A stretch of 64,000 nt of DNA from Arabidopsis thaliana (Eukaryota > Streptophyta > Magnoliopsida > Brassicales > Brassicaceae), in the NCBI RefSeq assembly GCF_000001735.4, contig NC_003070.9, positions 29,249,971 through 29,313,970 on the forward strand, in the 5' to 3' direction. The notes under the pieces were generated by a model. It was not told the DNA's origin. It searched no databases and saw only the letters and a list, made by a program, of their open reading frames with translations. Shown piece after piece: positions 32,446 to 42,526 of this stretch. The position numbers were made by a program, and so were the translations under genes. Position 1 is the stretch's first letter, and every line of letters starts with the position of its first letter.

Positions 32446-34488
32446 TTAAGAGCATACGAGTGTGCAGAGGTCTTCTGTCCTGGCTTGTGAGATATTGGTG
32501 AAAGGAAATATCCTGAACTTTCCATTTGCCATGCACGTTAGTGTTAGCTGAGCATCACTCACCATTGCCTGTCGTATTCACATATAGTTTTTTACAATGT
32601 TGTAATCACTAATCAGACTCAGAATTTGCATATATATAGACTCAGATTCTAGTTTCAGGGTCACAACAAAGGTTATGGTTTAGATGAATATACCTCGCAG
32701 GAAGTAGTCATGTCGCTGCAGCTCCATTTTTTGGTTGGAACACAGTCAACATAGCGACACCAATGGCAATGACGGTTGAGATTGACTCCCCAGCATGCTG
32801 CTAATAGAACCCCGGCAAGTCTAAACAGAGATGGAAAGCTTTTTCATGTCACAAGAGCGTAGATAAAACAAAAAAAACTAGACCAAAAAGAGATTTGAGG
32901 TAAATTCTCACATTCCACAAAACACGAGCAGGCATATAATCCTTAATACCGGTCTGTCAAACTGTTCTTTAAGCCTTGTGGATCTGTTCATATCATCTTC
33001 AAACAATTTCCCCTTATGAGATGGAGGCATCTGTCTCAGTTGTGGTTTGAACAATAGCACAAATCCAAGGAGGAATCCTGATATGAAACCACCAATATTT
33101 GCAAAGTTGTCTATGAAAGGGAGAAAGCCTATCAGGAAATTCACAGTGAAGATAGTGAATATTATCGCCAAGGCTGAAATCTGTACCAAGCAAAAGAAAA
33201 TACAATCAGAAAAGCTATGAGAAGAAGATAACAAGAGACAAAACAGAACCACAAGAAATCCTTGACCTTGCTGTTATATAGATTCCAGTTCTTTGCAAGT
33301 GCAGAAAGCATGGCTCCAATCAACCCAAAGAAAGCAGCACCAGAAGAGATTGATGGGATGTTCCGAACAAACAACACAGCAAACAGACTACCCATAATGC
33401 CAGAGAGGAAGTATATGACTGCAATCCTCACTACAAAACCAAAGCAAAAGCAGAAGAAAGGTGGATTAGAAAGGTGATAGATTCCATCCAAAACAGACTA
33501 ATCAAAAGTCAAGTAGTCTAAATTACATGGTCCAAACTGTTGCTCCATGTATATCCCTACGAAAATCAAACTCCCAAGATTTATGAATAGATGAAATAAT
33601 CCACTGTGCAGCCATGGAGATGTCAAAATACGCCAAATCTCATGATTCTCCGTCAGAGCTTTCCAAGAAAGACCTCCCATATGCTCTAACCTGCAAACTC
33701 ACAAGAAAATAAGTAGTCCATAGCTTATAATCAGTCATTTGATAGCTCAAGTTACCCCTATTTCCCTTAATTTTCTGAAACATAGAGCTCTCACAAGAAC
33801 CACCACTTGAATTAGATTGCTTCATCAACAGAATGTAGCACCAAGAGCCACACAAATAAACACACACACACACTAGAACAACACAGAATTGTAAACAAGA
33901 ACTTGTCGGTTGTCACTGTAATCAGAGATTGAGACACTATGAATCAGCTGAAACTCATCAATCTTGGAAACTAGTATCATCCAAATCCAACAAACTTCAG
34001 CAACCTATCGTTACCGATCCAAAAGATGAGCAGAATGAAACATCCAAAATTACAGGTCTAAGCAACGAAGCATCCAAAATCCATCTCTAAAGGATCTAAC
34101 AATTCAATTAGAGATCGATTCCAAAATCAGTTACAAGCAGAGACCAAAAGCGAAATCCGCCGGAGAGAGCTACTTACGTTGAGGCGGAGGGACCAAGCAT
34201 AGGATTCTCGGAGAGAGACTGGAAAGAGAATCGGCCAAGGAGTTTAGCGGAGCAGTGACCGTGAGAGTTCCCGGAGCAATCGTTGACGCCCATAGTTACA
34301 GCGAAGAGGACGATCTGAAGAAGAACGAAGACGGAGACAAGCCAAGTGTCTCGTTTGATTTGCCGTGAACGGTGACGGAAGAATGAGATCTTGTCCCAGC
34401 TAGAATCGCCGGCGTTAGAAGTGGTAAACGAGAGATTGTGAGAGATTTCATCGATCTGCGTCGTCTTTGACTCTGTAGGAACCTCCAT
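32446..34488 (-). CDS. KOM: Rhomboid-like protein KOMPEITO (catalytically inactive)
   Basis: Six exons (34488-34178, 33690-33527, 33430-33267, 33180-32912, 32820-32694, 32547-32446) encode 378 residues; At1g77860, also called RBL8. A cytosolic N terminus precedes seven predicted membrane helices of the rhomboid fold (WRILTSPWLHSGLFHLFINL in TM2, then FGP, LRIAVIYFLSGIMGS). The nucleophile motif of active plant rhomboids, SVGASGALFG, is SISSGAAFFG here, so ungapped alignment puts Gly189 at the catalytic Ser. The partner His in NFAHIGGF is Asn241 (NFANIGGF). Both catalytic residues are thus lost. The soluble C terminus is Cys-rich (CHWCRYVDCVP...LTLTCMANGKFRIFPFTN) and typical of the family. 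KOM is required for pollen exine patterning and callose wall formation in Arabidopsis. A chaperone-like role of the dead protease is inferred. It is divergent from MUB5. Confidence 0.95.
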
Positions 34489-35206
34489 TGTTGAAGGTGA
34501 GCGAGAAATTAGGGGATGATGACGAATGGGTTGTTTTATACTTTGTAGAAATTGGCGGGAAAATGTTATTGGAGAGCAAACCGAACGCTAACCGTTTCAC
34601 GATCCGGTTCGGAATTGATTTAGAGCGCGTGTACCGCTTACTATACACGTCATTATCATTTGTATTAAACTCAAATCAAAATTTTAAAAGATATAGCTGG
34701 ATTAATTTTTTCAACGCATTTGATTCTGTATTTTATTTTTATTAAAAAAAGATTCAGTGAACATATAAAAAGATTAGTATCATTAAGCCATTATTAATTA
34801 CTATTTTCAAGCAAAGAATGTATCGTGTTTGTGGAATGTACGCAAGGAATGATTCATGTATTCGTGACGGTTGGTTTTGGTTGGCGTCTAATATGACAAG
34901 TGATCATAAAAGCTTATGTTAATATATCATCATATAATCCAAATCATTTATAGTTAGTACTTAGTATGCTAAATATACGTTGCAAATTTATCGTATATAG
35001 TCAACCAAAAAGGTAAATTCAGATTTGTATAAATGTAAATGGAGAGATGACTGTATCTTGAGATTTCTGGTAGTTATTATATAAGTTGAGAAAGAGAGTA
35101 AGAGACCCAATTATTGTTATTTTCTAAATTTGGCTCTGCTCAAAGACAACGGAACTCTCTGCTTTTCTTCTTTCTAGAGATCTTTTCTTGAGGTAATAAT
35201 TTAAAG
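34489..35206. promoter_or_regulatory. Bidirectional spacer between KOM and MUB5
   Basis: 718 bases separate the two start codons. A TATA-like TATTATATAAG lies near 35074 on the plus strand, about 130 bases before MUB5. The KOM side is GC-richer, with no clear TATA box. Confidence 0.5.
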
Positions 35207-35744
35207 ATGGGAGATGAAGATTTAATAGAATTGAAGTTCAGACTCGCAGATGGTACCGACATTGGTCCAAGCAAATATAGTCAATTCATGACTGTTGCAT
35301 CTCTCAAGGAGAAAATCATTGCTCAATGGCCTAAAGGTAAATCATTTTCTATGTTTCTTCTCAAAAGTTTTGCTATTTGTTTAAAGGTGAAGTTGAAAAT
35401 CTTGTTGTGGACAGACAAAGAAAACGCACCAAAGATGATAAATGAGGTTAAGCTCATCAATGGTGGGAAGATACTTGAGAACAACAAAACACTTTCTGAA
35501 GCAAGGTCCTTAATAACTATTGGTGAACTTCCTGGAATTGTAACTACAATGCATGTTGTTCTTCGTCCTCCTCTCTTTGAGAAGAAAAAAGGTAATTTCT
35601 ATACATTTTCTCTTCAATTCTTGAGTGTTTTTGTGTGTATTTTGTATATCTCAAAGCTTTGTTTTTATGTTTTCTTTTGTTTCTTCAGAGAAACTGCAGA
35701 ATGATCCTCCAAGGAAGAGTCACTGTGTATGCTGCATTTTGTAG
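35207..35744 (+). CDS. MUB5: Membrane-anchored ubiquitin-fold protein 5
   Basis: Three exons (35207-35336, 35415-35591, 35689-35744) encode 120 residues; At1g77870. The ubiquitin-like fold begins DLIELKFRLADGTDIGPSKYS and contains VASLKEKIIAQWPK and the EVKLINGGKILENNKTL strand-turn typical of MUBs. There is no di-Gly tail. Instead the protein ends HCVCCIL, a CaaX box (Leu at X favours geranylgeranylation) with extra cysteines suitable for S-acylation. The mature protein is therefore plasma-membrane attached. MUBs dock group VI ubiquitin-conjugating E2 enzymes at the membrane. The start is the only ATG that gives the complete fold. Confidence 0.96.
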
Positions 35745-36704
35745 CTCCACTTAGAGATTTTTGATCCTTTATACAATTTATTCCATTGGAAAAAACTTTC
35801 CATATCTTAAAGTCTTCAACATGGATCTTCATTACCAGAATGATTTTGGTTTTTCTTCCTTCCTTTTCTTCTTCATTGTTTATCAAAAATGGCTTAAGAA
35901 AAATTACTGTGTTGTTGAAGATTGAGGTATTATGTAAAAATTTGTTCATATGAGTGAAAAGCAAATATGAGTTGCTTGAAAGGACCTGTTATAACACAAG
36001 AAGATAACTAGTTATATATAACTTTAGAGCACTACAATATTTACTTAGAGATGTATATCCATCCACATAGTAACAAATGCTCCAACTTTTATCTGTTGTG
36101 ATCACTACATCTTCACACAAGCTTGAGCATTTCCTCAATTAGATTGTTTATGGCTCTATACTTCATCATCACAATGTTTGCTTCAAGAAAGAGCTGCAAG
36201 AGTTTCAGAAACTGAGTGATGATAAAATAATTACTGTGTTTTTCTTTAAGCATATTTATCTGGAAGCTTGGTCTGACTATACAGATCTACTAAATCAGCA
36301 CATGCATTGTGGAAGGTTGTAGGGTAAGTTTTGATTAGAAAGGGACACCATTTTATGGCCTTAAGATGGAGAGTAGGTCCACTATCAGTTAATGGGTGAG
36401 GAAAATGATGGTATGACATGACAATATGATATAACATGAGTTGCTTTCAATCAACCTATATAGTACACTAAGATTATTATGGATGACTATATAGTACACT
36501 AAGTTTATTATGGATGACTAGTTCTGAAAATGACCCCTTTTTTGCTTTTGTCCTTCAAGTGCCTAATTCTCTGTTTTTTCCAGCCTAGTTAAACTAGTAA
36601 CCACAAGTCAGTAAATCAACATGATGTAATCAAGAATTGGCTATGGCAAGTTCTCGAAACGATTGTATGCATTATGCAATCATATTCAAACCATAAATCC
36701 TACA
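35745..36704. other. Spacer with a 31-bp tandem repeat
   Basis: This is the 3' flank of MUB5 and of the minus-strand F-box gene. A minus-strand open stretch at 36246-36437 has codon-like composition (ADLVDLYSQTKLPDKYA) but no recognised family. Nothing else was found besides the tandem repeat at 36457-36518. Confidence 0.4.
36457..36518. repeat. 31-bp tandem repeat, two copies
   Basis: TATATAGTACACTAAG is followed by TTATTATGGATGAC and repeated once with a single mismatch (A/T). It is a recent tandem duplication. Confidence 0.9.
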
Positions 36705-37097
36705 TCATATAGAAAACAAAATGATATATATGATCATGAGGAAGCAATGACTCAAACAGTGGTAACAAGATAGTGCTCGAGACAAATTGAATAGGGGCAA
36801 CGTATGCACAACATGACACCACTCAACTTTCCCATAAACCTCATGGTCGTTGCGCCTCTCAGTCATAAAGAAATAGAGACAACTCTCGGAGGTACCTAAA
36901 AGCCGTCGGGTCTCGTAGAGCTCTGTGGAAGCGAGAAGAGAGCGGAATCTCTTGGAGACTAACGAGAGAGTTGGGTAGTACAATCTAGAGATGCGTGCTA
37001 AGCAATTCAAGAGTAGATCGTCTGGGAGATATGGTATACTAACCTTTTCAGCTTCAGATGTGCTACTCAACACAATCTTCTTCTTCTTCTTCCTCAT
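36705..37097 (-). CDS. F-box protein, truncated (kelch-type family)
   Basis: A single open frame of 130 residues from [12 protein letters not shown]; an in-frame ATG 14 codons upstream (37139) is also possible. Probably At1g77880. Residues about 22-65 are a clear F-box ([37 protein letters not shown]), followed by the [18 protein letters not shown] linker typical of Arabidopsis F-box/kelch proteins. Those proteins are 350-400 residues with kelch repeats; here the frame ends in a hydrophobic, unrelated tail. The F-box would bind an ASK/SKP1 adaptor in SCF ubiquitin ligases, but with no substrate domain it may be a non-functional fragment or an interfering form. Confidence 0.75.
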   Translation of the reverse strand: MRKKKKKIVLSSTSEAEKVSIPYLPDDLLLNCLARISRLYYPTLSLVSKRFRSLLASTELYETRRLLGTSESCLYFFMTERRNDHEVYGKVEWCHVVHTLPLFNLSRALSCYHCLSHCFLMIIYIILFSI

Positions 37098-40000
37098 CTT
37101 CACCGACGACTTGATCCTCTGGCAGTCACCGACCAACACAGTTCTTCTTCTCCGACAAATGCTTTTTTCTATTTCGCTAATCTCAACAATTTGGGTCAGT
37201 AAAATGCTATTGGGCTGGGCCTGTATTCTTTTCTTTTATTTAATTTAAATCGTAAGCCTTTTTACGAAAAAAAAAACAATTGGAGAAGAACGAGATTTCG
37301 GGGATTCTGATGGTTCTCAATGGGCCTTTTAACTGATTCAAGCCCACTCTCTTTTTTTTTTTTGGTGATTTCAAGCCCACTCTCTTAATTCACTTCCAAA
37401 GAGTTTTATTAAATTTAATATGTTACTAAAATTTTTTATATCATTTAAAAATTAATAGTTAATTCATTTGTAAAGGTAAAATTGAAATTTGTTTTTTGTT
37501 ATGAAATTATGAGTACAAAAATAACTGTATTTTATTTCTTAGCTATTAAATCGCACACTTTAATTACTATATATATTTTTCTTTCAACCAAAAAGTAATT
37601 GGATATTAAACATCATAAAAAATAAACTATTTTTTTCCGGATTTTTTAGTTTTTTTTTTCTCTTTTTAAATATATAGAGAATATTAAATAGATTGTGAAA
37701 TATGTTATATGGTACGAACGATGGGATAAGGATTCTCTTCTTTTGATCCTAAAGTTTGGTTTTCTTTTCTTTTTTCTCGTAGTTGCCTCTGCATCACGAC
37801 GCCTTACGTGTTTAAACACCCACATTATATAACTTTAAAGAAATGGTCTACAATTATATAATCACTCTCTTTGTATACTAATCTAGTATAGTTAACGAAT
37901 ACTTGCATTAAAACTGGCTGTAGCTCATTCGAAAGTGGATTTTGGAACCTAATAAATGATGACATAACTAAAACGAATTAGATGACTATATATATTAACT
38001 CTATAAACACTGAGGATTAGTACTATTCAACTCAAGATCTTATATAAATAAAGTAGATTAGCACTATGATTAGAAGTGACCCCATGTTAGATATTTTTGT
38101 ACTTTTAATTCAATCATAAACATGTACTATGCTTGTTAGAATTTAAATGTTGATGCAATAACGACAATAATACAAAGTAGTATTAAACTACCTTTTTGTC
38201 TATCAATGTTATGATTTGCGAAAATATTATAAATGCAAGTTGTTTAGTGTGTTGTTGCCTGATTCACTTGGACGATTATTTTTGACTTAAAAATGATTCT
38301 CTACTAATAGAATAAAACGTTGTAATTGTTATATATAGATCTTGGCGCAGCCAGGCAGCCTCCTCGAGTCCTCGTGTTATTCTACACTTAACTTTTATAG
38401 GCCAATATTATTCCCTCACCCTTTAATTTTATGTTTATATATACATTGAAGGAAGCTGGAGAGTACCTTCTATACTAATATAAACTAAGTTGTAATTTGC
38501 ATAGTTTAAAGCGTTAATAACATACATTTTTCAACCGTCCATTGATCTTCAATCGATTTTCAAAGATGCCAAATTAATTCAAAAGCGTTAATAATATTTG
38601 TGTTACAAATTAAAAATGTTGTTTCTTATATTGATGTTTCCTTTTACTGTACTACGTTTTTTCCTACATCTACAGAAATATTTGCTTTATGTTGTTCTTA
38701 TCGATAACAACTTACTTCGTTCCACATGATTTTTCACAAAAATCTCATCGTATTTTCGATGTGGAATTTGTAACACCAACAAAAGTATGTGGAAGTGTTT
38801 TGTGTTTTATTTTCAGCGTCAAAATGATTATGAATTGTCATTGACACACGTGGTGAATACAAACCGAAATGTCGAATACTGTTGTATGTTGCTCTTTTGC
38901 CGAAAGACAAAAATGGAGTTAGTATCGGATCTTTGACATTTTCAAAAAAAAAATGAATAACGAATATATCGAACAATATCTAATATAACCGCTCAAATAA
39001 TTAGATTATGCAAGAACAAAATTGTCTGCATTATCCAGAAATGGAACCACATAATAAGAAACGTGACTAAAAACACAAACAAATCTCAGACAAAAAAAAA
39101 AAAAAAGAGAGTGAGAAATGCTATTTATATTAGATGAGTGTGAAGTCCACTACCAGCAATCGGAAATATGATAGATATAAAATAGAATAAAGATTTGGCA
39201 TATATTTTAGGTATACACTTAAATTAAAACTATATGTTCTTGGCTTCTTAATTTGGACACGTTTATGGATATTGTGGTCGATTCGATTATCATTTGGAAG
39301 CTAAATTGGCGGCCGAGTCAGATTCCTCTCAGGCCTTCTCCAATACATTCTTGGATTATCACTCGAATCTTGATCACTTTTTGTTTATTAATTGTTTTGA
39401 AACTTTCTAATAGCCATCATACTTTACTACGATCAAATAATTTTTAGTTAATTACCGTTATGAATCCATATCGTTTGTTAAATTATAAAAATTATTTTGT
39501 ACTTTATTTTATATTACTGAACCAAAATCTAAAATCAAGTGTGTATGCGCTTTCAAAATCTCTAAGACAAAGTGTAGTTGTTTTTAAAGAAACTATTTTT
39601 ACGTCGATTGCTGATTGTTGTGCCCCTTTTCACAATTTTGATTATCCCTTCGAGATTAGTTTGCATCTTTTTAGTAGATAATTTTGGATTGATCTGTAGA
39701 CAAAAGGAAATATTGATCGGTCATCGGTCCATTAAGAAAATAAAAGTTTTTAGAGAAGTCATAACAGCTACAGCATGCGAGCATAAGATACAGTAAAAAA
39801 AGACTAAAGTATAATCAAAATTTCATCATTAACTTTTCTGTCGTTTAGTATGTGAATATTTTGTTTTCACTTTTTAATAATTTGATGGATACTGAGAATT
39901 TCAGTTTCAAATTAGTAAACGATAAAGTAGATGATAATTAAATTCATGTCATAGCCATGAACGAATGTTATGTTAAAAAAATTTCATGTAAGTAAATTCT

Positions 40001-40259
40001 TTGGAGTTCGATTCTTCTTTTGTCCTTACACAATCAAAGATTTTTCTTTCAACTTTTTTTACTTAACAGCATTAACTCTTTCTCAGATCTTCAATTGTTT
40101 TCCTAAACGAAATTATCATTAAATTGTTTAAAAAATACACATTTAATATAACATATATCATAACAAGATATATTATATTTATGAAAAAGAGATGTAGTAC
40201 TACAGCATATGGTGGCAAACAAACCCACTAAATTCAGTAAAATGGAACCCACCAAATTT
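37098..40259. other. 3-kb AT-rich intergenic region
   Basis: TTCAAGCCCACTCTCTT occurs twice near 37337 and 37369, separated by a T-run. Otherwise the sequence is AT-rich with no supported gene, tRNA or transposon. Short open frames at 38734 (minus), 39253 (plus) and 39460 (plus) lack codon bias or a family signature. Confidence 0.45.
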
Positions 40260-40400
40260 ATCTATAAATAAGTCCCCAAACCTCTCCCCCAAAAATGCAA
40301 CAACACTCATCTTTCCCAATATAAGTTTTTACCAAACAACAACTTTTGTTTTGCCTTTCCTCAAAACATAATTTTGTCTTATTTTCTAAACCGGTAAAAG
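40260..40400 (+). promoter_or_regulatory. TATA box and leader of the small basic-protein gene
   Basis: TCTATAAATAAG at 40260-40271 is a strong plant TATA match. It is followed after about 40 bases by a CAACAACACTC leader typical of plant 5'UTRs. This supports the short downstream frame as a real gene. Confidence 0.65.
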
Positions 40401-40634
40401 ATGTCGCTAGCTATCGCAGAAGTTTACACGGTGAGGAAGTTTCACAGAGAGAGTATGAAGAAACCGGCCAAACAGACGGTTACCGGCGAGGGAGATGAAA
40501 AGATTGGCGGAGGAAGTTTCAAGGAGGCGCCGGTGAAGTCAGGTGGGTGTAGAAGATTCGGACGGTGGTTTTTTGGGAAGCCGGGAATGAAGAAAAGCTC
40601 TGCTAAAGTTTCGGATCCCATGGCGATTGAGTGA
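40401..40634 (+). CDS. Small basic protein of unknown function, 77 aa
   Basis: The single exon starts MSLAIAEVYTVRKFHRESMK and ends SAKVSDPMAIE; probably At1g77885. The protein is Lys/Gly rich with a central GGCRRFGRWFFGKPGMKK segment that is amphipathic and cationic. No signal peptide, membrane helix or known domain is seen. Coding quality (GC-rich third positions unlike the flanks) plus a good TATA and leader argue that it is translated. The function is unknown. Confidence 0.7.
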   Translation: MSLAIAEVYTVRKFHRESMKKPAKQTVTGEGDEKIGGGSFKEAPVKSGGCRRFGRWFFGKPGMKKSSAKVSDPMAIE

Positions 40635-42526
40635 TGAAGAAGAAATTAAAACTTTTCTCTTCTTTGCCTTTTTTTTTTTTCTTTCTTTATTTTGTTTTAT
40701 TTTCATTGGTCTTTTTTTAATGGCTTTTTCTAGTGTCTTCTCTTTTTCTTTATTGGGTGATTTTATAAATAGTCGGTAAACATTGTACAATATGAACTAC
40801 AAAAATATGAGAAAATCTATATATGTATGTAGAATGGATGTATTCCCTAAATACCACAGCTAGTTTGATAAGTTTTATGCCAAACCAACTAAACTTGTAT
40901 GCCACGATATTTCGTATTTCAGAAAATCGAAAATTGTTATTTTTTAGTGTTTTTTAAACCATATATATATATATATATATATATACAAAAATACAAACAT
41001 ATGAAAATAAACATATCTAGATTTAGTTTTTAGTTGGTTAACCATTTGGCACTTTTGACATAGTTTTAGTTTAATAATCTATCACTAACTGTACTAATCT
41101 TCTTCTTCTTTTTTTAACTGCAACTCACATAAAAGAATATCTAGATTTAAACCATGATATTGCATAAACCATTAAATTCGGTTGTAGCAATATTTATCCA
41201 AATATGAATTCGGCGCTATACAAATATAAAAACAAACTATTTTGGCGCTCTTATTATATGTCACGACAAATCACACACATTAAATATATACAAAGACACA
41301 AAAACAAGATAAAATATATAGGAAAATACTTTTAAAAGAAAAAGTAGTGGGGTTTTAAGAATATAAAGAAAATTAGTGGATGTTCAAAATATTGAGTAGT
41401 GAAAAATAAACCAAAACAAAAATAATCTATGAGGGTGATTAGGAGAAGGTTCTGCTCGTGACGGTTTGTTTTTTCAGCCAATCAAAAAGCTTTTAAGTGG
41501 ATCTCACTAGATTTCATAGCATACGCTAACGACCTAACGTTAAAGTCAGGCAAAATCTATGTTTAAAATTTGCGTCGTTCAAAAACCATTCCACAAAAAA
41601 TACAAGCTAAACTGGCGGCAGAGTCTCAGTTCAATGAATCCATTACGAGCTTTGTTTGAAGAAATATTTAACCCACTGACTCATTAATAAAGCAACCAAA
41701 ACAAAATCCTTTAACTATAAAATAATTAAACGAAAGTAAAGAACACACGAAAACAACAATAAAAGAAGAAAAAGCAAAAGTAAACGACAACAAAATTACC
41801 TTAAATATATATTCTCTCGTAACAAGTTGGCATATCTAATCTAGTTATATTGAGATAGTGTCATGCATCATGATATTAGATGTTTTATCTTATAACATTG
41901 CTTTTATTTTTACCGATTTAACAAAATCGTATATTGTATGCAGGTAGTCAAAATTGATACAGACTTGTTTTATATCAGCCAAACATATCAATTCAGTCAA
42001 GTGAGTTAACAATGTATGTCAACAAGGGGGAATTGAGCAATTTAAAGAGTTAAAAGACCATTAACTAAACAGACAAAGAGTTTAGGAGCAAAAAGTAATA
42101 AAGTAATAATAAAAGGTCAAAAAGTGTAAGAAAAAAAGAAAAGAAGAGGAAGGTTCTGTGCACGTAACTTGAATTCGTAAAAGTCCATTGCTCCTTCTTC
42201 CTTAAGCTCTTTGCTAAATCTTCACGCAATGACTCTCTCCTTCAAATTCAATCCTCCTTCTTCTCTTCTATTCTCTTCCCGCTTCATCCTCCTCCTACGT
42301 CATCCGGACGCTACGTTTCCCCGGCGCCGGCGGATTCTACCGGTCAGTTCTCTCCGATCAAACTCTTATGCTCATTGTCTCCTGGAATTTCAACAATCTT
42401 TTGATTAGAACTTTTAGATTGGTGTTCTGATGGGAGAATATTGTTGAATTGACAGATTCATTGCGTTAGATTTGTCACTGAGCCCTAAGAATTTGGGGAA
42501 TTTTGGTCTGCTTCGGCGAAGGATCG
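40635..42526. other. Intergenic region and leader of the VPS38-like gene
   Basis: The beginning is the 3'UTR of the small basic-protein gene, with T-rich runs and an (AT)n microsatellite at 40961-40985. No gene is seen until the leader of the next gene, near 42180. The leader contains an ATG at 42229 opening a frame MTLSFKFNPPSSLLFSSRF and a possible leader intron (donor 42342, acceptor 42455). That uORF does not join the main frame. Confidence 0.5.

Noticed and set aside
38340-38480. Possible miRNA-like hairpin near GGCGCAGCCAGGCAGCC
   Set aside because: Only short complementarity was seen and no recognisable mature miRNA sequence.
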